Shown: positions 42,801-49,340 of the stretch, in pieces
Numbering within the stretch: the first letter of the stretch is position 1
Layout of the letters: each line of letters begins with the position of its first letter
NCBI RefSeq assembly: GCF_002979865.1
Contig: NZ_PCPZ01000003.1
Coordinates: forward strand, 62,001-126,000
Source: Arthrobacter sp. MYb214
GTDB taxonomy: Bacteria > Actinomycetota > Actinomycetes > Actinomycetales > Micrococcaceae
Length of the DNA: 64,000 bases
Direction: 5' to 3'
The notes under the pieces: generated by a model
Databases searched by the model: none
Told to the model about the DNA's origin: nothing
What the model saw: the letters and a program-made list of their open reading frames with translations, nothing else
Position numbers and translations under genes: made by a program

Positions 42801-43111
42801 CCGGAGTCGGAGACGAAAAAGCCCTGGTCTTCTTCGGTGGTGACCTCAATGAGCAAGGCGGCGACATCTTCACAGGACTGAACCCCCGGATGCTTGCCGC
42901 AGAAGCTGGTGAAGCTGATATTGCCCTCGGTGATTTCCAATTGGGCCATCACCGATTCACGCAGCACCACACCGGAGATGCGGGTAGATCCCGGTTGCAT
43001 TACCCGGTTGGCGATCTGCACTTTTCCGGAATCACACAGGAATTGGCCCAGGTTGTATTCGGATTCGGTCACCAAGGTCTGGGCCGCAGAAAGTGTCAGC
43101 TGGAATTCCAT
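39896..43111 (-). CDS. SNF2-family DEAD/DEAH-box ATPase (RapA/HepA-like), 1071 aa
   Basis: Swi2/Snf2 ATPase of the bacterial HepA type. The N-terminal 560 residues carry regulatory segments with no recognised name. The RecA-like core begins [15 protein letters not shown]; Walker A is [17 protein letters not shown] near 650, motif II DEAQ in [12 protein letters not shown], and [15 protein letters not shown] motif III. The helicase C lobe has [65 protein letters not shown] (broken here as one continuous region near 985-1030) and the final [17 protein letters not shown]. Such proteins remodel protein-nucleic-acid complexes, for example recycling RNA polymerase. It is monocistronic, with no phage-defence partners visible. 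Confidence 0.9.
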   Translation of the reverse strand: [1071 protein letters not shown]

Positions 43112-43250
43112 ACTCGCCGTTCATTGTTCGTGCAGTGGGCGCCCGAGAGCTAGATTCCATCTTAGCGAGCCGGAAAGCAAGATGCCCGGTGACGAAAAGT
43201 TACTTCTGCCCTTTACCCGCGGGCCCTGCAACCGATAGAAATTAATCACT

Positions 43251-43336
43251 GAATCACGAGTTCCACTCTTTGAGCCCTGGCTGAGTGGACGGCAACCCTC
43301 CTGCGTCATTGTGCGGGGTGCCCCAGGTGAAGATTC
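43251..43336 (+). ncRNA. SAM-IV type S-adenosylmethionine riboswitch
   Basis: P1 is GAATC (43251-43255) with GATTC (43332-43336). P2 is TCCACTC (43262-43268) with GAGTGGA (43283-43289); its loop carries GCCCTGGC. The conserved core CGGCAACCCTCC follows, then P3 closing with GCGGGGTG and the 3' element CCCCAGGTGA. CCTGG in the P2 loop can pair with CCAGG of the 3' element, the expected pseudoknot. This order and the core sequences match the actinobacterial SAM-IV (and related SAM-I/IV) aptamers. A downstream hairpin (43339-43361) and the sequence pairing CCCCTT with the ribosome site AAGGGG suggest translational control of the OsmC-like gene. Confidence 0.85.
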
Positions 43337-43338
43337 GA

Positions 43339-43404
43339 CGCATCTTGAACGCCAAGATGCGTAAGCGATGGCGCCCCTTGCGCCAGAAAGGGGATCAATT
43401 CCCC
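43339..43404 (+). promoter_or_regulatory. Expression platform of the riboswitch
   Basis: Hairpin cgcatctt, 7 nt, aagatgcg (43339-43361), followed by CCCCTT (43374-43379) that can pair with AAGGGG (43388-43393), the only plausible ribosome site of the gene starting at 43405. GGGG/CCCC flanking the start codon is a further competing pairing. This is inference from complementarity. Confidence 0.55.
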
Positions 43405-43956
43405 ATGACTAATGCAGCATCTGCCCCAACCGTATCCGAAGACCGCGCACAGCGCCTGCAGGAAGCAGGCAAGGGCTGGGGCGAACGAATTTCGGCTGCC
43501 CCGCAAAGTGCCCAATTGACTTTCACCGTCGAGGGCGAAGGCTTCGATTCGGTAGCCAGCAACATTGTCTCCGGCAAGCACACCTTCCAGGTCGACGAGC
43601 CAGCTGCCCTGGGCGGCAGCGACCTGGCCGCAAGCCCCGTGGAATACGCGCTCGGAGCGCTCATCTCCTGCCAGGTTGTGGTCTACCGCTTGTACGCGCA
43701 GAACCTCGGCATCCAGGTGGACGACGTGAAGATCCAGGCCAATGGCCACCTCGATGTCCGCGGACTCTTCGGCATCGACCAGACCATCCGCCCCGGCTTC
43801 TCGTCGGTGGATCTGGACATCCGGATTGCCGGACCGGAATCAGCTGAACGCTATGAAGAACTGCGCCGCGCAGTGGATGCACACTGCCCGGTGCTGGACC
43901 TCTTCGCCAATCCGGTGCCCGTGACATCCGCGGTAAGCATCGCAGAGACCAACTAG
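43405..43956 (+). CDS. OsmC/Ohr-like family protein under SAM riboswitch control, 183 aa
   Basis: Start at the ATG at 43405; the upstream in-frame start would lie inside the riboswitch. The OsmC fold is shown by FTVEGEGFDSVASNIVSGKHTF, SPVEYALGALISCQVVVYRLYAQNLG and VDAHCPVLDLFANPVPV. Both reactive cysteines of the family are kept (Cys89 and Cys161). Classical Ohr and OsmC proteins reduce organic hydroperoxides, but the SAM-responsive leader points to sulfur metabolism, for example handling of persulfides or sulfur transfer in methionine or cysteine supply; this is inference. It is monocistronic, ended by the bidirectional hairpin at 43975. Confidence 0.87.
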   Translation: MTNAASAPTVSEDRAQRLQEAGKGWGERISAAPQSAQLTFTVEGEGFDSVASNIVSGKHTFQVDEPAALGGSDLAASPVEYALGALISCQVVVYRLYAQNLGIQVDDVKIQANGHLDVRGLFGIDQTIRPGFSSVDLDIRIAGPESAERYEELRRAVDAHCPVLDLFANPVPVTSAVSIAETN

Positions 43957-43974
43957 AGTTCGCTGAACTAAAAA

Positions 43975-44014
43975 GCACCGCGGCGGCCCCCGACTTCAGG
44001 GGCCGCCGCGGTGC
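43975..44014. terminator. Strong bidirectional terminator
   Basis: gcaccgcggcggcccc, 8-nt loop, ggggccgccgcggtgc: 16-bp GC-rich perfect stem between convergent stop codons. Confidence 0.85.
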
Positions 44015-44032
44015 ACTTCTAGCTGAAGCCAA

Positions 44033-45088
44033 CTATTGCCCCAGGAAGTTCAGCAGGACTTTGCCGGAGCGAGCCGAATCCTTGGCCGTTTCGAAGGCTT
44101 CAAGCGCATCGGCGACCGGGAACTCGTGGGTTACCGCCTCGGAAACCTGCAGTGAACCGTCGGCCAGGGCAGCAAGCACATGGTCGATTTCGTCGTTGAA
44201 GCGGAAGGAACCAACCAGTTCCAGCTCGCGGGTAATAGCCAGCGAAATGAGTGCGGGTTGTTCTCCTGAGGGCAGCAACCCGACCATGACCACTCGACCG
44301 CCGCGCACGGCACCGCGCACGGCGGAGGCCAACCCACGGAAGTTGCCGCTGGCCTCGATCACCACGTCCGCGCCCACCTGGGCAAGAGCTTCCTGGTCAT
44401 CGGCGCGCAAAGTTGAAGTGGCACCGAGTTTCCCGGCGATTTCCAACGGCTTCTCGTGCATGTCCACTGCGATGATTTCTTTGGCTCCGGCACGCTTGAG
44501 CACTGCTACAGCGAGAGCTCCGATCGGCCCAGCACCAATAACCAGCGCCTTCTTGCCGGCGACTTCACCGGCGCGCGACACCGCATGCCAAGCAACCGCA
44601 GCCGGTTCTGCCAGTGCCGCATCACGCAGTGCTAAGCCAGCAGGCAGCTCACGCAGCATGCGTGATGGCAGGTTCACTTCGCGGGCGAATGCGCCCTCGG
44701 CGTGCGGGTAGCGGGCGGCCGAGCCCAGATAGGTGCACCCCGGGGAAAGATTCGGGCGGTCGGCCGGGTAGGGTTCCCCGGTCTCGCCTGGTGTTGCCGG
44801 GTGCACGGCGACTTTGGTTCCGGCTGCCGGCCCGCTGCCGTCAGCGGCGGCCTGCATGACGGTCCCGACGATTTCATGCCCGAGAACCATTGGAGCCTCG
44901 AGGATCGATTCCCCGGCGGCGCCGTGGCTCCAGTAATGCAAGTCTGATCCGCAAATACCGCCGTAAGCGATGGCAACGCGTGCTTCATCTGCTCGCGGCG
45001 CTGCCAGCTCGATTTGTTCAATACGCAAATCATCGGCTGCATGGGCCACGACGGCCAACGTGCTGGTGGCGAGGGAATTAGACGACAA
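44033..45088 (-). CDS. idnD: Zinc-dependent alcohol dehydrogenase, L-idonate 5-dehydrogenase type, 351 aa
   Basis: Medium-chain dehydrogenase. YGGICGSDLHYWSHG carries the catalytic-zinc Cys, LGHEIVGTV the zinc His-Glu pair, and PNLSPGCTYLGSAARYPHAEGAFA the following segment; the usual four-cysteine structural zinc loop is reduced, as in idonate and sorbitol dehydrogenases. The coenzyme motif ALVIGAGPIGALAVAVLKRAGA is near 175, with VDMHEK ending the next strand. L-idonate 5-dehydrogenase oxidises L-idonate to 5-keto-D-gluconate. It overlaps the SDR gene by 11 bp, matching the idnD-idnO pair of the idonate pathway. No idonate transporter or gluconate kinase is adjacent. Confidence 0.8.
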   Translation of the reverse strand: MSSNSLATSTLAVVAHAADDLRIEQIELAAPRADEARVAIAYGGICGSDLHYWSHGAAGESILEAPMVLGHEIVGTVMQAAADGSGPAAGTKVAVHPATPGETGEPYPADRPNLSPGCTYLGSAARYPHAEGAFAREVNLPSRMLRELPAGLALRDAALAEPAAVAWHAVSRAGEVAGKKALVIGAGPIGALAVAVLKRAGAKEIIAVDMHEKPLEIAGKLGATSTLRADDQEALAQVGADVVIEASGNFRGLASAVRGAVRGGRVVMVGLLPSGEQPALISLAITRELELVGSFRFNDEIDHVLAALADGSLQVSEAVTHEFPVADALEAFETAKDSARSGKVLLNFLGQ

Positions 45089-45848
45089 CGCTCATGCCTC
45101 CGTCGATGAAAATGGTCTGTCCGTTCACGTAATTTGATCCGTCCGAGGCCAACCAGACTGCTGGTCCGGCCAGATCCTCGACGGCGCCCCAACGCGCTGC
45201 GGGGGTGCGGCCCAGAATCCAGGAGTTGAATTTTTCGTCGTCCACCAGATTCTGTGTCATTTCGGTGTGGATGTAGCCCGGTGCGATGCCGTTGATTTGC
45301 AGTCCCGAACCAGCCCATTCGGCGGTCATGGCGCGGGTGAGATTGCGCAGACCTCCCTTGGCCGCGGTGTAGGCGGAGATGGTGGGGCGGGCCAGGTCGG
45401 TTTGCACCGAGCAGATGTTGATGATCTTGCCTTCGCCACGCTGCACCATGGAGCGTGCGACCTCTCGGCCTACCAGGAATGCGCTGGTGAGGTTCGTGTC
45501 GATCACGCGCTGCCAGTCAGCCACCTCCAGATCCAGCATGGGCACGCGGTGCTGGATACCCGCGTTGTTCACCAAAATGCGGATGGGGCCGATGTTCTTT
45601 TCAATGGCTGCGATGTTCTCGCGCACGGCGGCATCATCGGTGACATCGAAGCAGGCGCTATGGATTTTTTCAGCTCCATAGCGTCTGCTGAATTCGGCAA
45701 CGGTTTCGGCCAGGCGTTGCTCGTCGCGGCCATGCAGGATGATGGTGGCACCGGCATCCGCCAAGGCACTGGCAAGTTCGCGGCCAATGCCGCGGGAGGA
45801 TCCGGTGACCAAGGCCAGGCGTCCGGACAGGTCAAAAAGTTGGCTCAT
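45078..45848 (-). CDS. idnO: SDR-family oxidoreductase, gluconate 5-dehydrogenase type, 256 aa
   Basis: Classical short-chain dehydrogenase. The NAD(P) loop TGSSRGIGRELASALADAGA, with HGRDEQRL indicating NADP, is followed by NNAGIQHRVPMLDLEVADWQRVIDTNL, catalytic Ser in INICSVQTDLARP and the YxxxK pair in SAYTAAKGGLRNL. APGYIHTEMTQNL and FIDGGMSVVV close the protein. IQHR after NNAG and the sequence length match gluconate 5-dehydrogenase (5-keto-D-gluconate reductase). Together with the downstream overlapping idonate dehydrogenase it would convert L-idonate to D-gluconate, or run in reverse. Confidence 0.85.
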   Translation of the reverse strand: MSQLFDLSGRLALVTGSSRGIGRELASALADAGATIILHGRDEQRLAETVAEFSRRYGAEKIHSACFDVTDDAAVRENIAAIEKNIGPIRILVNNAGIQHRVPMLDLEVADWQRVIDTNLTSAFLVGREVARSMVQRGEGKIINICSVQTDLARPTISAYTAAKGGLRNLTRAMTAEWAGSGLQINGIAPGYIHTEMTQNLVDDEKFNSWILGRTPAARWGAVEDLAGPAVWLASDGSNYVNGQTIFIDGGMSVVV

Positions 45849-45951
45849 GAATTCCCTCGCATGAAGTGTCGATGGTACATCGACGGGAACTCATCAGCGG
45901 TATGAACCAGCTGTTAAATCCGAAAAATCAGCCCCGTCGCTTCCCCAAAAC

Positions 45952-45962
45952 ATATCAGATAT
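45952..45962. promoter_or_regulatory. Palindrome ATATC-A-GATAT upstream of the idnO-type gene
   Basis: A perfect odd palindrome of 11 bp located about 105 bp upstream of the idnO-type start. It could be the site of a FadR- or IclR-type regulator of the idonate pair. It does not resemble the LldR sites. Confidence 0.35.
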
Positions 45963-46020
45963 AAGAGGTGCGAGGTGCCTTAAAGTCCGACTTATTTACC
46001 TGAAAACTATCCTGCCGGAT

Positions 46021-46728
46021 CTAGCGGGTCTGCGAGTAGAACCAGTTGATGTGCTCTTCGAGCAGCTGGGCCGCCCGTTCGCGCTGGTTCGTCGCGAACG
46101 CGTGGTGGATGGCCTTGTGCTGGCGGCGCAGGATGCGCACCACCGGCTGCCAGGCCTCGTCGCTGGGCACCGATTCGGAAACATAGTCGCTGATCGAGTT
46201 GCGCAGCGATTCCATCATCGATTCCACTACCGCGTTGCCGGCCATGGAGGCCAGGAGCACATGGAACTCGGCATCAATACGGTGGAAGGCCTCGCGCGAG
46301 AGCTGCGCGTCGTCCATGCGCATGATCAGCACCGCGGTGCGGTCAATGACCTGCTGGGCATGGATTGGATCGCGCGGCGTCATTTGCGCTGCCCAGGTTT
46401 CCAGCAGGATGCGAGATTCGACGATCTCGCGGACGTTGATCCCCTTGGCCGCCAGATGCAGGCGCAATGCCTGCGAAATGCCAGCCGAGGGGTTGGAGAT
46501 GATCACCGCTCCGGAGTTGGGTCCGGAGCCGGTGGAAGTCTTGATAATGCCCATCACATCAAGGATGCGGATGGCATCGCGGACCGAGGCCCGCGAGATC
46601 CCATGCTGCTCCGCGAGCGCACGCTCGCCGGGAAGCTGGTCTCCAACGGAGAGCTTCTCCTTGCGCAGATCCTCTTCAATTGCTTGGAGAACAATCTGGT
46701 ACGCACGCGGAGCTGGGTTTACTGGCAT
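46021..46728 (-). CDS. lldR: FadR-subfamily GntR regulator, LldR-like (lactate utilisation), 235 aa
   Basis: Winged helix (about 1-75): AIEEDLRKEKLSVGDQLPGERALAEQHG and SRASVRDAIRILDVMGIIKTSTGSGPNSGAVII, followed by an FCD domain with IVESRILLETWAAQM and FHRIDAEFHVLLASMAGN, containing the metal-binding Asp and His pattern. It follows the lactate permease gene by 24 bp on the same strand. Three copies of TGGTC-N-GACCA, the form of operator recognised by LldR/PdhR-type FadR proteins, lie in the permease/lutABC intergenic region, which makes this protein the probable lactate-responsive repressor. Confidence 0.85.
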   Translation of the reverse strand: MPVNPAPRAYQIVLQAIEEDLRKEKLSVGDQLPGERALAEQHGISRASVRDAIRILDVMGIIKTSTGSGPNSGAVIISNPSAGISQALRLHLAAKGINVREIVESRILLETWAAQMTPRDPIHAQQVIDRTAVLIMRMDDAQLSREAFHRIDAEFHVLLASMAGNAVVESMMESLRNSISDYVSESVPSDEAWQPVVRILRRQHKAIHHAFATNQRERAAQLLEEHINWFYSQTR

Positions 46729-46752
46729 CGGATCTATTTTAGCCGTTCACGG

Positions 46753-48429
46753 CTAAGGCAGCATCCAGGACAGAACCGGGGTGGACTGCAGGTAAACCAA
46801 GCAGCACAGCACCAGCAGCATGCCTACGGACCAACCGGCAACCTTCTTGAGGATCACCGACTCCTGGCCTTCCATCTTCACCGAGGTAGCGGCGATGGCC
46901 AGGTTCTGCGGGGAGATCAGCTTGCCGACCACGCCGCCAGAGGTGTTGGCGGCAACCAGCAGGTTCGGATCGATGCCGGCATTGATGCCAGCGGTCTGCT
47001 GCAACTTGGCGAACAGCGCGTTGGCCGAGGTATCCGAGCCGGTCACCGCGGTGCCGATCCAACCCAGGATTGGCGACAGGAAGGCGAAGAATGCGCCGGT
47101 GCCTGCCAGCCAGGTGCCAATGGTGATGGTCTGGCCCGAAAGGTTCATCACGTAAGCCAGGCCGAGGACCGACAGGATGGTCAGCGCGGCGTAGCGCATG
47201 TTGTAGACGGTCTTGCCGATTTCGGCAGCACCCTCGGCGAAGGTCATCTTGTACTTGCCGTTGCCGTCGTTCTTCGCGTAGACCAGGGCCACGATCAGGC
47301 CGGTGATCAGCAGCAAGGTGCCCGGGGAGGATAGCCACTGGAAGTTGTAGATGGTCGAAGATACCGCTTCGCCATCAGCATTCAGGATCTTGCCGTCCAG
47401 TCCTGGCCAGCCGAACTTGATGTCCGTGGTTGCCAGCCATGCAGGAATGTCCACGCCCAGCTTCCACAGCTTGGCCACGCCGAAGATGACGATAACCAGC
47501 AGGTACGGGAACAAAGCCATCCAGGTGTTGACCGGGTGCAGCTTGGCATTGGCCTCGTATGGAATTGCGGCGGCTTCAGCAGTCAGCACGCGCTGGCGTG
47601 CCTCGTCGGCACCCTTTGGAGTCCAGAAGCGCAGCAGGATCACTGCGGCGGCCAGGCCAACCAGCGCAGCAACGATATCGGTCAGCTCATAGGAGAAGTA
47701 GGTCGAGCACAGCCACTGGGCGACACCGAAGGAGATGCCGATGGTCAGCGTTGCCGGCAGGGTCTGGCGCATGCCGCGCCAGCCGTCGAGGATCAGGACC
47801 AGGATCGACGGGACGAACAGCGCCAGCAGCGGGGACTGGTGTCCAACGATGGCGCCGATGTCGGCAGCCGGGATGCCGGTCAGGGCACCGGCGGTGGTGA
47901 TCGGGATCGCCACGGCGCCGAAGGCCACCGGGGCGGTGTTGGCGATCAGCACGGCGCAGGCTGCGCGCAGCGGCGACAGGCCCAATGCCAGCAGCATGGT
48001 GGCGGTAATCGCCACCGGTGCGCCGAAGCCGGCCAGCGCTTCAAGCAGGCCGCCGAAGCAGAAAGCAATCAGCACGGCCTGGATGCGCACGTCGCCGCCG
48101 CCGATGACGTCGAAGACGCGGCGCAGGTCTTCGAAGCGGCCCGACTTGACGGTGACCTGGTAGAGGAAGATCGCCATGACAACGATCCAGACAATAGGGA
48201 AGGCACCGAAGACCATGCCCATCAGTCCGGAGTTCAATGCCAATCCAACCGGCATGTTCCAGCCGAAGATCGCCACGAGGATGGCAACAGCGAGCGAGCC
48301 GAGGCCGGCCCAGTGGGCCTTGACCTTGACTACCGCCAGAAGTACGAAGAAGGCTACAAGCGGGATCAGTGCGATGAGCGCTGAAACAGCTATGCTCCCC
48401 GCGATCGGATCCGTGGAGGGTGTAAACAC
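46753..48429 (-). CDS. lldP: L-lactate permease (LctP/LldP family), 558 aa
   Basis: Large permease with about fourteen helices and usual family length. Conserved segments are FGAFPIVWIVVMAIFLYQVTVKSG, CFGGLLEALAGFGAPVAITATMLLALG, NTAPVAFGAVAIPITT, VGHQSPLLALFVPSILVLI and near the C-terminus SDTSANALFAKLQQTAG with NTSGGVVGKLISPQNLAIAA. These are all characteristic of lactate permeases, which take up L- or D-lactate (and glycolate) with protons. Divergent from lutABC, sharing an operator-bearing control region, and co-directional with the regulator gene. Confidence 0.92.
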   Translation of the reverse strand: MFTPSTDPIAGSIAVSALIALIPLVAFFVLLAVVKVKAHWAGLGSLAVAILVAIFGWNMPVGLALNSGLMGMVFGAFPIVWIVVMAIFLYQVTVKSGRFEDLRRVFDVIGGGDVRIQAVLIAFCFGGLLEALAGFGAPVAITATMLLALGLSPLRAACAVLIANTAPVAFGAVAIPITTAGALTGIPAADIGAIVGHQSPLLALFVPSILVLILDGWRGMRQTLPATLTIGISFGVAQWLCSTYFSYELTDIVAALVGLAAAVILLRFWTPKGADEARQRVLTAEAAAIPYEANAKLHPVNTWMALFPYLLVIVIFGVAKLWKLGVDIPAWLATTDIKFGWPGLDGKILNADGEAVSSTIYNFQWLSSPGTLLLITGLIVALVYAKNDGNGKYKMTFAEGAAEIGKTVYNMRYAALTILSVLGLAYVMNLSGQTITIGTWLAGTGAFFAFLSPILGWIGTAVTGSDTSANALFAKLQQTAGINAGIDPNLLVAANTSGGVVGKLISPQNLAIAATSVKMEGQESVILKKVAGWSVGMLLVLCCLVYLQSTPVLSWMLP

Positions 48430-48452
48430 GGTGTGGGCGTCCTTACTCGAGA

Positions 48453-48463
48453 TGGTCTGACCA
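48453..48463. promoter_or_regulatory. LldR-type operator 1 (TGGTCTGACCA)
   Basis: Perfect palindrome around a central T, 24 bp upstream of the lldP start. Confidence 0.75.
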
Positions 48464-48467
48464 TATG

Positions 48468-48478
48468 TGGTCCGACCA
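48468..48478. promoter_or_regulatory. LldR-type operator 2 (TGGTCCGACCA)
   Basis: A second palindrome, centre-to-centre 15 bp from operator 1, differing only in the central base. Confidence 0.75.
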
Positions 48479-48513
48479 CCTAGAGTACAAGGTGAGAGCT
48501 ATCACAACAAGTC

Positions 48514-48543
48514 TTGACTATTACGAAGTGCGTGGCATAGTAT
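48514..48543 (+). promoter_or_regulatory. Promoter of the lutABC operon
   Basis: TTGACT (48514-48519) and TAGTAT (48538-48543) with an 18-bp spacer; the third operator begins at the last base of the -10 hexamer. Confidence 0.65.
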
Positions 48544-48553
48544 GGTCTGACCA
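48543..48553. promoter_or_regulatory. LldR-type operator 3 (TGGTCTGACCA)
   Basis: Identical to operator 1. Overlaps the -10 end and start region of the lutABC promoter, 23 bp before the lutA start codon. Confidence 0.75.
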
Positions 48554-48575
48554 CACCCTGAAAGAGTCATTTATT

Positions 48576-49340
48576 ATGCGAATTGCTCTCTTTGCCACGT
48601 GCATTGTGGATGCTATGTATCCGGAAACCGCCAAGTCGACAGTGAAAATCCTGGAACGCTTGGGCCATGAAGTAATTTTCCCCAAGGCGCAAGCCTGCTG
48701 TGGGCAAATGCACATGAATTCCGGTTATATGCCTGAAGCCCTGCCCGTGGTCGAAAACCACATCAATGCCTTCGACACCGAAGACTATGACGTCGCGGTG
48801 GCCCCCTCGGGCTCCTGCGTTGCTTCGGTCAAGCACCAGCACCCTTTCCTGGCCGAGCGCCTGGGCAAGCCGGAGCTCAAGGAACGCGCAGTTGCCGTGG
48901 GCAAGCGCACCTATGAACTGAGCCAGCTGCTGGTGGATGTCCTGGGGATCACCAACGCCGCCGAGCAGCTGGGCAGCTACTTCCCGCAGACCATCACCTA
49001 CCACCCTTCCTGCCACGGCATGCGTTCGCTGAAACTCGGCGATCGGCAACTTGATCTGCTCAAGACCGTCGGCGGCATCACCGTCAACGAACTTCCGGAA
49101 GCTGACCAGTGCTGCGGCTTCGGCGGTACCTTCTCGATCAAGAACTCCGATGTCTCCACGGCAATGCTCGAAGACAAGATGAAGAACATCTGCTCCACCG
49201 GCGCCTCGGCCTGCGCGGGCGGCGATGCCTCCTGCCTGATGCACATCGGCGGCGGACTTTCACGCACCGGAGCCAAGCCAAGGACCCTGCACCTGGCAGA
49301 TATCCTGGCCAGCACCATGGAAGAGACGGTGTCACTGTGA
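48576..49340 (+). CDS. lutA: Lactate utilisation protein A, (Fe-S)-binding oxidoreductase subunit, 254 aa
   Basis: The ATG at 48576 follows operator 3 and is the first start with the family N-terminus MRIALFATCIVDAMYPETAK. Two CCG domains are present: KAQACCGQMHMNSGYMPEA near 40 and ADQCCGFGGTFSIKNSDVSTAM near 190, with DASCLMHIGGGLSR providing a further cysteine. These bind a non-cubane iron-sulfur cluster in the related heterodisulfide reductase subunits. LutABC together oxidises L-lactate to pyruvate. The stop overlaps the GTG start of lutB. Confidence 0.92.
   Translation: MRIALFATCIVDAMYPETAKSTVKILERLGHEVIFPKAQACCGQMHMNSGYMPEALPVVENHINAFDTEDYDVAVAPSGSCVASVKHQHPFLAERLGKPELKERAVAVGKRTYELSQLLVDVLGITNAAEQLGSYFPQTITYHPSCHGMRSLKLGDRQLDLLKTVGGITVNELPEADQCCGFGGTFSIKNSDVSTAMLEDKMKNICSTGASACAGGDASCLMHIGGGLSRTGAKPRTLHLADILASTMEETVSL

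Noticed and set aside
41828-43153. Long plus-strand frame opposite the SNF2-family gene
   Set aside because: No domain, unusual His/Arg content, and lies within a strongly supported gene on the other strand.
43285-43404. Upstream in-frame start for the OsmC-like gene
   Set aside because: It would lie inside the riboswitch aptamer, adds a non-conserved basic segment and has no ribosome binding site.
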